64,000 nucleotides of DNA from Candidatus Thalassarchaeum betae (GCA_003193925.1 PSPG01000006.1:33095-97094); one strand, 5' to 3'; numbered from the stretch's first letter, positions 49,054 through 57,822 are shown. Made by a program: numbers and translations. Notes: generated by a model not told the origin, from the sequence alone.

Positions 49054-49794
49054 ATGGAGTGGCTGTACGAAGGCAGCACTGTGCGCAAGACCCTGCAGGC
49101 GGCTATCGCCATCCAACTCGTCACGCTCGTCACGTGCTACGCAATCTGGGTCTACCAAGGGTGTGACCCGTTCATGCCCTTCATCTCCGACACCGACACC
49201 AACCCGGTTTCAGGAGTGCCCTTCACCATCGGCTTCAGCGTCAGCGGTCTGCTGATGGCTCTGCTCAGCTGGCAGGTGTTTCACCTCAGGTCCGACTGGA
49301 TCGCCACTAACTCCGGGGCTTCGCGCCTAGGGCTTCTGAACGCATCCTCGGCAGTCGCAGCCTTCTTCGCCGGGGTATGCACCATCTGGATTGCCTTCAC
49401 TCCGTGGAACGAGCAACTGGCCCTGCACCTCTTCCAAGCCAAGCTCATTTTCGGGGGATTCGTGCTCTGGGCCATACTGTCTACAGTGCTGGCCAGCGAG
49501 ATGGCGTCCTTGGATGCGAGATTCGAGGAAGTATACAGGCCTCGACGTCTCAGGACCGCCTTCGTGGTCGTCTGCGCTTCCCTGATGGGGCTCAGCGTGT
49601 TGCAGTACACCGGAGCATCCTTCCTCGCCTCCGCCAGCTTCGAGAGCTACCTCGAGATGGTCGAGCTCTGCACCGACCTCTCAATTCCTGAGATGTCGAG
49701 GGCGGCCCTGTTCGAGTGGGCAATGGTGCTTGGGCTAATCGCAGTGGTCGAGACCGGCCTTCACGAGGTCTCACTGCTGACATCGGACGAGTGA
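49054..49794 (+). CDS. DRAM/Frag1-like six-TM membrane protein
   Basis: A 246-aa membrane protein with about six hydrophobic segments (about 14-34, 55-76, 95-115, 130-148, 165-183, 222-240). The first loop carries FISDTDTNPVSGVPFTIGF, which matches the FISDTG signature of the Frag1/DRAM/Sfk1 family, known mainly from eukaryotes. Function in archaea is unknown. Promoter element at 49026 fixes the start. It is followed by another multi-TM gene. Confidence 0.72.
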   Translation: MEWLYEGSTVRKTLQAAIAIQLVTLVTCYAIWVYQGCDPFMPFISDTDTNPVSGVPFTIGFSVSGLLMALLSWQVFHLRSDWIATNSGASRLGLLNASSAVAAFFAGVCTIWIAFTPWNEQLALHLFQAKLIFGGFVLWAILSTVLASEMASLDARFEEVYRPRRLRTAFVVVCASLMGLSVLQYTGASFLASASFESYLEMVELCTDLSIPEMSRAALFEWAMVLGLIAVVETGLHEVSLLTSDE

Positions 49795-49849
49795 TTGCTG
49801 CCTAGTGCCTATGCAATGTTCATGACCATAACACAGCGCGGGGTGGGCC

Positions 49850-51292
49850 ATGTGGTGGCCGATCGGGCCCTATGGCACGATGATGGCAGTGATCCTGCTT
49901 TCGACGATCCCGCTGCGGAACTTCCTCACCCGTGACGAGCCCGAGAAGCGCCTCGCGCTCTCGGAGCTGCCCGACGAGATCCGCACCAAGGGATACCGCT
50001 GGATCATAGCACTCTACGTGGTCATGTACCTCTACAAATTTTTCATCGATCACCACAACGAGCCCATCAAGGCGAGGGTCGGGGGCTACACGCACTGGAT
50101 CCACGGGTTCGAGGGCGACTTCACTCTCTGGGCGCAGGAGGCCTTCAGAAACGACCTGCTGACAGACATCCTGTCGTTCCACTACCTGTTCGTGTACCTG
50201 TTCATAATCTGGTTCTCCCCGATGTACTTCATCCTCGTTCGCGACCACGTCATGGCAGACAAGGCGGCCCTGAACTACCTCGTCATCTACCTCCTCGCCG
50301 TCCCCCTCTACCTCTTCTTCAACGTCGAGGTGACCTCCTCCTACATCCCCGGGATGGACGCGCTTTTCTACCACGACAGCTGGTATCTCGGGTTCATCAC
50401 CGACAACGACCCTACTGACAACGGAATCCCCAGCCTGCACTTCGGGCTGCCCATCGGGCTGCTAATCATCCACAGGCTGCACTGCCGCGAGCAAGGCATC
50501 GACATCCGCGAGTGGCGACATCGGGAGTTCGACCTCTTCGTACTAGCTAACTGCGTGATCTACATCTTCTCGATTCAATACCTCGGCGTACACTGGATCC
50601 TCGACATCATCCCGGGGGTCATCCTAGCCGTCGTATGCGCGCTCTTCGTCCACAAGTGGCAGCCCCGCATACGCGCGCGGCCTGAGAACGGGTGGAAGTC
50701 CCTCATCCCCGAGAAGCGCTCGTTGACCACGGCCGTGGTGTTTGCACTTCTTTGCACCTCTGCGCTGGCTATGGTGGCAGTGGATGGCTCGGGCACGGAC
50801 GAGGACATCCCGACCATGCGGATGGGCCCTGGTGACGTGAACATCGACACCGTAGAGATCCACAGCCTATGGGACCCGGTTGGCGTGGAGGTGCGCAATG
50901 TCGGCGAAGCTCCTGTCCACGTGATCATACTCGAGCGCAGTCTAGTGGTCCCCCATACTGACAATGGAGAGGTAGACTGGGATTCGGTGGTGGCGGGTTC
51001 TGCCCTTGACCCGGACTTCCAAGGCGTGGTCCTCGGTGCCGGCGAGTCCTGGGAGACCGAGGTCATGACGCCGTCAATATTCGACACAAAACTGATCCTC
51101 TGCAGAGTAGCCGGAATCGAGGATGGAGTGGGCGAGCTGCGCATCACCATGCACTACGTGGACGACGAACTCCTGTGGAGCGCCCTGCTATCGTCCCTGC
51201 CGGCCTTCCTGGTCACCGGGCTCGTCATCGACGATAGGTTGCGCCGCTCAGAGGAAGTAGTGGGCGAACAGCCCGCCGATGTACAGGCCTGA
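49850..51292 (+). CDS. PAP2-superfamily (AUR1-like) membrane phosphatase/transferase with extracellular domain
   Basis: A 480-aa protein. Residues about 1-275 hold six to seven TM segments with the phosphatase motifs IPSLHFGLP and YLGVHWILDIIPG, corresponding to conserved PSxH and HxxxD catalytic elements. This arrangement resembles AUR1-type inositol-phosphoryl transferases as well as PAP2 phosphatases. After a TM at about 290-310 comes a beta-rich extracytoplasmic domain (about 315-440), then a last TM. It likely acts on a lipid phosphate. Its 3' end overlaps a convergent membrane gene by 45 bp. Confidence 0.75.
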   Translation: MWWPIGPYGTMMAVILLSTIPLRNFLTRDEPEKRLALSELPDEIRTKGYRWIIALYVVMYLYKFFIDHHNEPIKARVGGYTHWIHGFEGDFTLWAQEAFRNDLLTDILSFHYLFVYLFIIWFSPMYFILVRDHVMADKAALNYLVIYLLAVPLYLFFNVEVTSSYIPGMDALFYHDSWYLGFITDNDPTDNGIPSLHFGLPIGLLIIHRLHCREQGIDIREWRHREFDLFVLANCVIYIFSIQYLGVHWILDIIPGVILAVVCALFVHKWQPRIRARPENGWKSLIPEKRSLTTAVVFALLCTSALAMVAVDGSGTDEDIPTMRMGPGDVNIDTVEIHSLWDPVGVEVRNVGEAPVHVIILERSLVVPHTDNGEVDWDSVVAGSALDPDFQGVVLGAGESWETEVMTPSIFDTKLILCRVAGIEDGVGELRITMHYVDDELLWSALLSSLPAFLVTGLVIDDRLRRSEEVVGEQPADVQA

Positions 51293-51655
51293 GACTGCGC
51301 CCAGTCCCAACCAGGTACCGATCCGGAACGCCGGGTAGTTGTACTTCCAGACATAGGCAGACTGGAACAGCCAGAAGAGGATCACCGGGACGAACCAGAC
51401 GAAGAAAATCAGTTGCGGCAGGAAGGCGACGAGCATCCCGACGTTGACCCCCGCGATCAGCTCCATGCTGCCCCCGATCTGCTTGGGAGCGTAGTAGAGC
51501 AGCATGCTCGCGAGAACCAGTCCTGCGAACGGAGTGCCCAGTTCCCAGTCGAACAGCATCGGCACCCCGTCGACTATCTGAGTGATACAGGCGAGGGCGA
51601 ATCCGAGCAGGCTCGGTAGCACTACGGGCCACAGCGGCGGCTCCTCCCACTTCAC
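51248..51655 (-). CDS. four-TM membrane protein of unknown function
   Basis: A 135-aa protein from GTG 51655 with four hydrophobic segments and a C-terminal glycine-rich membrane segment. A TTCATTTGGGGGT element is 30 nt upstream of GTG 51655, so that start is preferred over longer frames that would cross the divergent promoter of 51739. The 3' end overlaps the PAP2-like gene, convergent by 45 bp, so the two may interfere in expression. Confidence 0.62.
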   Translation of the reverse strand: MKWEEPPLWPVVLPSLLGFALACITQIVDGVPMLFDWELGTPFAGLVLASMLLYYAPKQIGGSMELIAGVNVGMLVAFLPQLIFFVWFVPVILFWLFQSAYVWKYNYPAFRIGTWLGLGAVSGLYIGGLFAHYFL

Positions 51656-51738
51656 AGCGATGCGGCTATTGCACCCCCAAATGAAGGCTGCGAGGTACTC
51701 CGGAAGGTTTTCTTTAGATTTCTTCACCTCGGGATAAC

Positions 51739-52644
51739 ATGGCAAAGGGAGGAATCGTGCTTGGATGCCTTGCACCCCACCCTCCTCATGTGGTGTACGC
51801 GGAGAGCCCCCCCCAGAATGAGCCGTTCGCTGAGGGCGGCTGGGAGACCCTGCGCTGGGGCTACCACAGACTGGCCCGCAAGCTGAAGGGCATAGACTAC
51901 GACTGCATCGTCGTCCTAACCCCGCACTGGCAGACCTACGTGGGAACCCACTTCCTCGGTCTCGAGCGCTTCAAGAACATCAGTGTCGACCCGGTCTTCC
52001 CCAATCTGTTCAGGTTCCACCACGACATACAGGTCGACGTCGAACTGGCTGAGGCGATGCACGATTCGGCTGCCGAGTCGGGAATCATCACCAAGATGAT
52101 GCGCAACCCGGACTTCAGGGTGGACTACGGCACCATAGTCAGCTGCCACATGCTCAATCCAGACTGGGACAAGCCGATTGTCACAATCAGCTCCAACAGG
52201 TCCACGCACTACTACAGTAACGAGGTGATGAACGAGCAGGCAGCCGCACTGGGCGAGGCCGCGATGAAGGCGATCGAGGCCAGCGGCAAGAAGGTCGTCC
52301 TCGTCGCCAGCCACTCGCTGTCGCACCGCCACTTCGTGACCGAGGCCCCACTGCCCGAGGACATGAGCAGAGAGCACATCTACAATCACAGCCAGTACGT
52401 CTGGGACATGAAACTCGTGCAGATGATGCGCGAGGGCAAGATGAGGGAGGTCATCGACATCCTGCCCGAGATGATCGAGCAGACCATGGCCGAGGCAGAG
52501 GGCGGCGGACTCAGCTGGATGATGGCTGCGATGGGCTACCCCGACTACCCTGCTGAGATCTACGGCTACCAGTCCGTCATCGGCACGGGAAACGCCATCG
52601 CGGCATGGGACCCGAATGCTGCGACGCGCGAATTGGTTCTCTGA
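51739..52644 (+). CDS. LigB-type extradiol dioxygenase, catalytic subunit (2-aminophenol 1,6-dioxygenase beta-like)
   Basis: A 301-aa LigB-superfamily ring-cleavage enzyme. Candidate iron ligands are His14 (APHPPH) and His63 (LTPHWQ), plus a C-terminal acidic residue in the EGGGLSWM or YPAEIYGYQ region. The catalytic acid/base histidine is in VASHSLSHRHF. All are intact, marking it as the active beta subunit. The next gene encodes a paralogue lacking these histidines, the pattern of the AmnB/AmnA pair. It is first in a three-gene operon ending with a RidA-family protein. AT-rich sequence before the ATG carries a TATA-like TTCTTTAGATT. Exact substrate is unproven. Confidence 0.82.
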   Translation: MAKGGIVLGCLAPHPPHVVYAESPPQNEPFAEGGWETLRWGYHRLARKLKGIDYDCIVVLTPHWQTYVGTHFLGLERFKNISVDPVFPNLFRFHHDIQVDVELAEAMHDSAAESGIITKMMRNPDFRVDYGTIVSCHMLNPDWDKPIVTISSNRSTHYYSNEVMNEQAAALGEAAMKAIEASGKKVVLVASHSLSHRHFVTEAPLPEDMSREHIYNHSQYVWDMKLVQMMREGKMREVIDILPEMIEQTMAEAEGGGLSWMMAAMGYPDYPAEIYGYQSVIGTGNAIAAWDPNAATRELVL

Positions 52645-52653
52645 GGTGATCGA

Positions 52654-53580
52654 ATGAGCGAGGAGCCTGACATCGTACTCGGATTCTACGTGCCCCCGCA
52701 CCCTCACCCGCTGCTTGCGCACGAGCAGAACGAGGGCTGGGGCAGGTTGCGCGAGGCCTTCGACACATGCCGCCAGAGAATCGAGGAGAGTGGGGCCGAC
52801 CTGATGCTGATCTACTCGACCGTCTGGCCCAGCATCGTCGGTCACCAGATCCAGGCACACCCGAAGCCGGTGTTCACTCATGTCGACGACGACTTCCACT
52901 TCCTCGGAAGCATGCCGTACGAATTCAGCATGGACTCCGAGTACGCTGAGAAGTTCAAGGACGCGTGCGAGGCGCGTGGCCTGCACGCGCGCACCGTGGC
53001 CTACGACGGCTTCCCAATCGACACCGGCTCGGTGGTCGCACTCAAACTGCTCAACCCCGACAACCGCATCCCGGCGTGCATAGTCTCCAGCAACGTCTAC
53101 TCCAATCGGGCCGAGCAGATAGTCCTGGGCAAGGCGGCCCGCGACGCGATGTCCGAGTTGGGCAAGAAGGTCGTAGTGGTGGTGGTGGCGAGCCTGTCAA
53201 ACCGCATGTTCACCGAGCACATAGACCCTGCCGATGATAGGATCCACAGCGCCAAGGACGACGAGTGGAACCGCAAGATCCTCGAGTTCTTCGCCGACGG
53301 CAGGCTGGAGGACATCAGCCAGCTGAGCCGCGACATCCACGGTCAGATCAGGGTCAACAAGGTAGTCGCCTACAAGCCTGCGTGGTGGATGGCCGCCACT
53401 ATGGGGCAGCACAACAACTACACCGGCGAGGTGCTGGCCTACGAGGCCCTGCACGGAGCCGGCGGGGCGGTGATACAACTCACCCCCGCCAAGGGCGGTG
53501 TGGGCGACAAGGAGTTCGATGAGGACGATGTGGAGTACTACCACGGCGACCGCAGCGTGCTGGACAAGGGGATGCTGTGA
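52654..53580 (+). CDS. LigB-type extradiol dioxygenase, non-catalytic paralogue (2-aminophenol 1,6-dioxygenase alpha-like)
   Basis: A 308-aa paralogue of the previous gene, starting 9 bp after it. The N-terminal PPHPHPL is retained, but the second ligand region reads YSTVWPS instead of a TPHW, and the acid/base region reads VVASLSNRMF instead of VASHSLSHRHF. So two of the key histidines are gone, as in AmnA, the structural alpha subunit of the alpha2beta2 2-aminophenol dioxygenase. It likely forms a heterotetramer with the 51739 product. The RidA-like gene overlaps its stop by 4 bp. Confidence 0.8.
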   Translation: MSEEPDIVLGFYVPPHPHPLLAHEQNEGWGRLREAFDTCRQRIEESGADLMLIYSTVWPSIVGHQIQAHPKPVFTHVDDDFHFLGSMPYEFSMDSEYAEKFKDACEARGLHARTVAYDGFPIDTGSVVALKLLNPDNRIPACIVSSNVYSNRAEQIVLGKAARDAMSELGKKVVVVVVASLSNRMFTEHIDPADDRIHSAKDDEWNRKILEFFADGRLEDISQLSRDIHGQIRVNKVVAYKPAWWMAATMGQHNNYTGEVLAYEALHGAGGAVIQLTPAKGGVGDKEFDEDDVEYYHGDRSVLDKGML

Positions 53581-54191
53581 TGCCTCGCGACAAGCATCCG
53601 GAGCCTGATGAAGAGGATAGCATCGTCGAGGAGATTTACGACGAGATCGGCGAGAGCGTGATAGGCAAGGGCGCCGAGGTCATCGGGGCAGCCGCCGGTC
53701 TGGTTGTCGGAGGCCCTTTGGGGGCTTTGATAGGAGGGGTCGCCGGCAAGAGAGCCGCGAGCAAGCTGTTGGGCGACGACGGGCCGTTCATCACCGAGGA
53801 AGGCCCCTCTGCAGTGGGTGCGTACCCGCACTTGTACAAGGCCGGCAAACTGCTGTTTCTCAGCGGCATGGGACCGCGCACCCCCGACACCAACGAGATT
53901 CCCGGAGGGCCCGTCAGAGACGCTGATGGCAACCCGCTGGACTACGACATCCAAGCCCAGACTCACTCGGTCATCAACAACGTCCGCGTGATCCTCGAAG
54001 CGCATGGATCAAGCTTGGAGGACGTGGTCGACGTGCTGGTCTTCCTCGTCGATATGGAGCGCGATTTCCCCGGCTACAACGAGGTCTACTCGCACTACTT
54101 CGCAGACATCCTGCCGGCGCGCACCACCGTGGCAGTGGAGGCTCTGCCCACTGCCATAGCCATCGAGCTGAAGGTCATCGCCAAGGCCTAG
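53577..54191 (+). CDS. RidA-family protein with N-terminal glycine-zipper extension, candidate 2-aminomuconate deaminase
   Basis: A 204-aa protein. Residues about 75-204 form a RidA/YjgF domain (GKLLFLSGMGPR, DIQAQTHSVINNVRVILEAHG, and the substrate-binding Arg in LPARTTVAVEALP). In 2-aminophenol degraders, 2-aminomuconate deaminase belongs to this family. Residues about 1-70 are an acidic N-terminus followed by a Gly/Ala zipper (IGAAAGLVVGGPLGALIGGVAG), which is unusual for RidA and suggests membrane association or oligomer packing. ATG overlaps the preceding stop (ATGA-type), so it is translationally coupled to the dioxygenase pair. General imine deaminase activity is the alternative. Confidence 0.82.
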   Translation: MMPRDKHPEPDEEDSIVEEIYDEIGESVIGKGAEVIGAAAGLVVGGPLGALIGGVAGKRAASKLLGDDGPFITEEGPSAVGAYPHLYKAGKLLFLSGMGPRTPDTNEIPGGPVRDADGNPLDYDIQAQTHSVINNVRVILEAHGSSLEDVVDVLVFLVDMERDFPGYNEVYSHYFADILPARTTVAVEALPTAIAIELKVIAKA

Positions 54192-55216
54192 TCACCTATC
54201 CATTCGATGTCCTCGGATGCGCACCAGGTCGGTGCGGTCAGCGGGTTGCAGCGGCTGGGCGTGCCGTTGGGTATGGCTATCCAGTAGTCCATCCCCTCGA
54301 CAGGCCCGGGATAGTCCGTCGAGATGCTGTGCGCGCCGGACGCGAGAGCGGCCTCGAAGCGCGCGGTGTCGTTGTTGTCGGCCTCCCCGCCGCCGCTATC
54401 GGCCCGGGTGCGGACGATGTAGCCCTCGCTGACCAGCCGGGCGATGTCCTCGCCGCTGCCTACGGGATCGGTCAGCGAGAAGATGGACGCCTCGCTGCTC
54501 CCCTCAGGGGACAGCGTGAACATCAGTGCACCGACGAGTCCGGGGTGCTCTTCGAGGTAGAGGTCGCGCATATCTCCGCCTGCGAGCAGGACGAAGATCG
54601 CCTTGCCCCGGCTCTCCTCGAGCAGCGGCCAGCCGTCGTTGAGAATTCCCTCGCTGAGGGTAGGCCACTCGCCGCGCACGTCATCGGGGGTGATGGTGAG
54701 GTTGCGCGGCCAGAACTCGGCGATTTCGTCCTCGATGTCCTGCAGCAGGCCCGAGAGCTCCACGGTGGTGGTGATGTCGACCGCCTGCTCGGGCCAGTCC
54801 TTGGGTTCGACCCAGATCATCAACGGGTGGTGCTGGTCGTTGGCCTCAGACCAGGCCAGCAGGGTGCTCAGGCAGTCCTCGAAGGTCGGACAGGTGGTGC
54901 CCGAATCGTACTGGTTGTGGTAGACCCGCAGACCCTCGCGCACGTCCCACCAGACATCGATCTCGAACTGCCTGACGCCTAGGTCAGCGGCCTGGACGTC
55001 CAGCGGCTCGTGGGTGTAGACGTATTCACGGGTCGGCGAGACCAGCGGCTCGATGTGGTACGAGTTGTGGGTCCCCTCCATCTGGATGTGGTTGAGTCTC
55101 AGCGGCTCTTTCTCCTCGTCCTCACCGAACAGGCCCCCGCTGCCGCCGAGGCCGAAGCACCCGCTCAGCGGAGCCGCCATCAGCATGACTGCCAGTATGC
55201 CGTTCAAGAGCCTCAT
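54188..55216 (-). CDS. secreted lipoprotein, Ca2+-dependent PI-phospholipase C-like
   Basis: A 342-aa extracellular protein. From ATG 55216 it begins MRLLNGILAVMLMAAPLSGC, a clear lipoprotein signal peptide with a lipobox cysteine. The catalytic domain opens RLNHIQMEGTHNSYH, the signature of the Ca2+-dependent phosphoinositide phospholipase C family (PF16670 type), with further EIDVWWD and the late ADNNDTARFEAALASGAHSISTDYP. It probably cleaves phospholipids or related phosphodiesters outside the cell. It is convergent with the RidA gene (4-bp overlap) and divergent from the permease. Confidence 0.85.
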   Translation of the reverse strand: MRLLNGILAVMLMAAPLSGCFGLGGSGGLFGEDEEKEPLRLNHIQMEGTHNSYHIEPLVSPTREYVYTHEPLDVQAADLGVRQFEIDVWWDVREGLRVYHNQYDSGTTCPTFEDCLSTLLAWSEANDQHHPLMIWVEPKDWPEQAVDITTTVELSGLLQDIEDEIAEFWPRNLTITPDDVRGEWPTLSEGILNDGWPLLEESRGKAIFVLLAGGDMRDLYLEEHPGLVGALMFTLSPEGSSEASIFSLTDPVGSGEDIARLVSEGYIVRTRADSGGGEADNNDTARFEAALASGAHSISTDYPGPVEGMDYWIAIPNGTPSRCNPLTAPTWCASEDIEWIGD

Positions 55217-55296
55217 TTTCAATCTCCCAGAGGGAGCGTCGACAAAGAAGGATTCGGCGGGAGAACCTTCAACAACGGCCGAGATTCGGCTAAACC

Positions 55297-56949
55297 ATGA
55301 GGCCATTAGATCCGAAAGACCTCGTTGGCATCGTCCTTACGCCCATGGAAATCGTTTCCGACACACTGGAGCGCAAGTTGGGGCTCTTCTCGGTGGTCAT
55401 CATCTCGCTGTCGGCGATGATAGGCAGCGGACTTTTCGTCCTTCCGTCTCTGGCCTACGCGATGGTCGGAGGAGGGGTCTGGCTGGCCTTCGTACTCGCA
55501 GCGCTCGTAGTTATCCCCGGGGCGATGAGCCAGAGCGAGCTGGCCTCGGCCATGCCGACCTCGGGGGGATCCTTCGTCTTCATCGAGCGAACCTTCGGGC
55601 CCATGATCGGGACCATGGCCGGCCTCGGACTTTGGGCCTCCTTCCTGCTCAAGGCCGCCTTCGCGCTAATCGGCTTCTCCGCCTATCTGATGTTCGTACA
55701 GGGGGATCTGGGGACCGATATCACCGCCATTCAGGCGGCCCTCGGCATGCTGGCTCTCATCGCCATCATCAACATCCTCGGCATGAAGAGGATAAAGTCC
55801 ATCCAGACGCCTATCGTCGCCCTGACTATCCTCATGCTGGTCGGCCTGACCATCTGGGCGATCGCCAGCGGTGAGGCAGACTACTCGAGGGCCCGGCCTG
55901 TGCTGCAGACCACGAGCGACTGGACGATGATGGGGGAGACCACCGCCTTCGTGCTCATCTCCTACGCTGGAGTGGCCAAAGTAGCGGCTATAGGCGGGGA
56001 GATCAAGGATCCCGGCAGGAACCTGCCCGGGGGCATCATGACCTCCCTCGCAATAGGCGCAGTGCTCTATGCCGCCCTCGTCGCGACCATGGTGGCCGTA
56101 ATCCCAGACGAGGCATTCTACGGCGCGGATGGACATGCCATAGAGGACCCGGTCCGCGCCTTCGCCGAAGCGATAGGCGGGCACTATGTGGCCCTCTTCG
56201 CCGCGGTGGTTGCGGTCCTGACCATGACATCGATGGCTCTGGCGGGCATCCTCGCTGCCTCGCGCTACCTGTTCGCTATGTCCCGGGACAGCCTGCTGCC
56301 TCAATCCCTGGAGGATCTGCACCCCAAGTACGACACACCCCACATCGCGATTGGCCTCACCGCACTGGCAATGGCCACAGCACTCGTCACCATAGACGTC
56401 CACCAAGTCGCCGAGTACGCCTCGGGCTTCCAGATCATGGTGTACGTCCTGATGTGCCTGTCCGTCCTTGTCCTGAGGAAGGCCTCGCCCTCGCATGCAT
56501 GGTACCTGCCCGAGTATGACGCTCCTTTCCGCCCCTTGCTGCAGTTATTCGGAATCGTGTCAGGAGTGACCCTTCTCTGGTTCATGGGCTCCGAGGCCCT
56601 GATTGGTGCGGTTTCCGCGGCCGCCCTCGGAGCGCTGATCTACCAGATCTACGGCAAGAGGCACCTCAGCCACAAGATCTCGCCGTGGGAGACTTTCAGG
56701 TTGATGTCCTCCGACCCCTACCGGGCCGAGTCCCGCCGACGCTCCGCCGCCTTCTTCTCGGCGGACACCTGGGGCAACAATCTGCTGACTCTCAGGCAGT
56801 TCACTTCCTGCGTCGAGGCTCTGGGCATGGAATACGAGGACCCAGACACGCTGCGCGATTACTTCCACGCAGCCGACGAGAACGGTGACGGCCTGATTCA
56901 CATAGACCAGTTCCTGATGGCTCTCGAAGCAATGGCTTCCGAGGACTGA
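55297..56949 (+). CDS. APC-family amino acid permease with C-terminal EF-hand domain
   Basis: A 550-aa protein. Residues about 25-450 are a 12-TM APC transporter, with SLSAMIGSGLFVLP as the first-helix signature and YAGVAKVAAIGGEIKDPGRNLP in the middle. The C-terminal cytoplasmic part (about 460-550) carries a canonical EF-hand loop, DENGDGLIHIDQ, at about 526-537, preceded by a second, degenerate helix-loop region. Position 12 is Gln rather than Glu/Asp. A calcium-binding domain on an APC permease is unusual and suggests Ca2+-dependent control. TTCAACAACGG is 29 nt before ATG 55297, fixing that start. Confidence 0.88.
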   Translation: MRPLDPKDLVGIVLTPMEIVSDTLERKLGLFSVVIISLSAMIGSGLFVLPSLAYAMVGGGVWLAFVLAALVVIPGAMSQSELASAMPTSGGSFVFIERTFGPMIGTMAGLGLWASFLLKAAFALIGFSAYLMFVQGDLGTDITAIQAALGMLALIAIINILGMKRIKSIQTPIVALTILMLVGLTIWAIASGEADYSRARPVLQTTSDWTMMGETTAFVLISYAGVAKVAAIGGEIKDPGRNLPGGIMTSLAIGAVLYAALVATMVAVIPDEAFYGADGHAIEDPVRAFAEAIGGHYVALFAAVVAVLTMTSMALAGILAASRYLFAMSRDSLLPQSLEDLHPKYDTPHIAIGLTALAMATALVTIDVHQVAEYASGFQIMVYVLMCLSVLVLRKASPSHAWYLPEYDAPFRPLLQLFGIVSGVTLLWFMGSEALIGAVSAAALGALIYQIYGKRHLSHKISPWETFRLMSSDPYRAESRRRSAAFFSADTWGNNLLTLRQFTSCVEALGMEYEDPDTLRDYFHAADENGDGLIHIDQFLMALEAMASED

Positions 56950-56961
56950 GAACGCAGGCGT

Positions 56962-57822
56962 GTGGTTGAAGGCGTCAATCGCGCTCGGTACACTCCCGGA
57001 GGGAGTGCCACGGTTTCCAGTCGAGCGAAGAAGGTCACCACCCAGACGCTTCAGAAGATGAAGCAGGCTGGCGAGAAGATCGCCATGCTGACATCGTACG
57101 ACTACTCGCTGGCACGCCTCGTCGACGGCGCTGGAATCGACGTCATCCTAGTTGGCGACTCTGCCTCCAATGTGATGGCCGGAAACGAGACCACGGTGCC
57201 GATCACCCTCGACCAGATGATCTACCACGCCCAGTGTGTGGTAAATGGGGTCGACAGGGCCCTAGTCGTCGTCGATATGCCGTTCGGCTCCTACCAAGGC
57301 GACTCCAAGACCGCGCTCGACTCGGCGATCCGCATCATGAAGGAGTCCGGAGGCCACGCGGTGAAGCTCGAGGGCGGCTCCGAGGTCTGCGAATCGGTCG
57401 AGCGGATCGTCAACGCGGGAATCCCCGTGATGGGACACCTCGGGCTGACGCCGCAGTCGATCTACAAGTTCGGCACCTACACCGTCCGGGCCAAGGAGGA
57501 CGCCGAGGCTGCCAAGCTGATGGAGGACGCCAAGGCGCTCGAGGAGGCGGGCTGCTTCTCGGTGGTCCTCGAGAAGATACCCGCTGAGCTGGCCAAGCAG
57601 GCCAGCGAGTCGCTGAACATCCCGACCATCGGCATTGGAGCCGGCGCTGATTGCGACGGGCAGGTCCTCGTGCTGCACGACATGCTCGGCATCACCAAGG
57701 ACTTCTCACCGAGGTTCCTGAGGAGGTACGCCGAGATCGGCGACACGGTCGAGGCCGCTGTAAAGCGGTACGTCGAGGACGTCCGCAGCGTAGAATTCCC
57801 GAACGAGGAAGAGAGGTACTGA
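56962..57822 (+). CDS. panB: 3-methyl-2-oxobutanoate hydroxymethyltransferase (PanB)
   Basis: Makes ketopantoate for pantothenate and CoA synthesis. Family core: [17 protein letters not shown], the metal-binding [32 protein letters not shown], and the [21 protein letters not shown] segment. Length from GTG 56962 is 286 aa, with a roughly 20-residue extension before the usual start. The next in-frame start, ATG 57058, is too late. A TTGAAGG element at 56966 lies inside the frame, so the true start might use a non-canonical codon just downstream. It is 12 bp after the permease gene. Confidence 0.93.
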   Translation: MVEGVNRARYTPGGSATVSSRAKKVTTQTLQKMKQAGEKIAMLTSYDYSLARLVDGAGIDVILVGDSASNVMAGNETTVPITLDQMIYHAQCVVNGVDRALVVVDMPFGSYQGDSKTALDSAIRIMKESGGHAVKLEGGSEVCESVERIVNAGIPVMGHLGLTPQSIYKFGTYTVRAKEDAEAAKLMEDAKALEEAGCFSVVLEKIPAELAKQASESLNIPTIGIGAGADCDGQVLVLHDMLGITKDFSPRFLRRYAEIGDTVEAAVKRYVEDVRSVEFPNEEERY

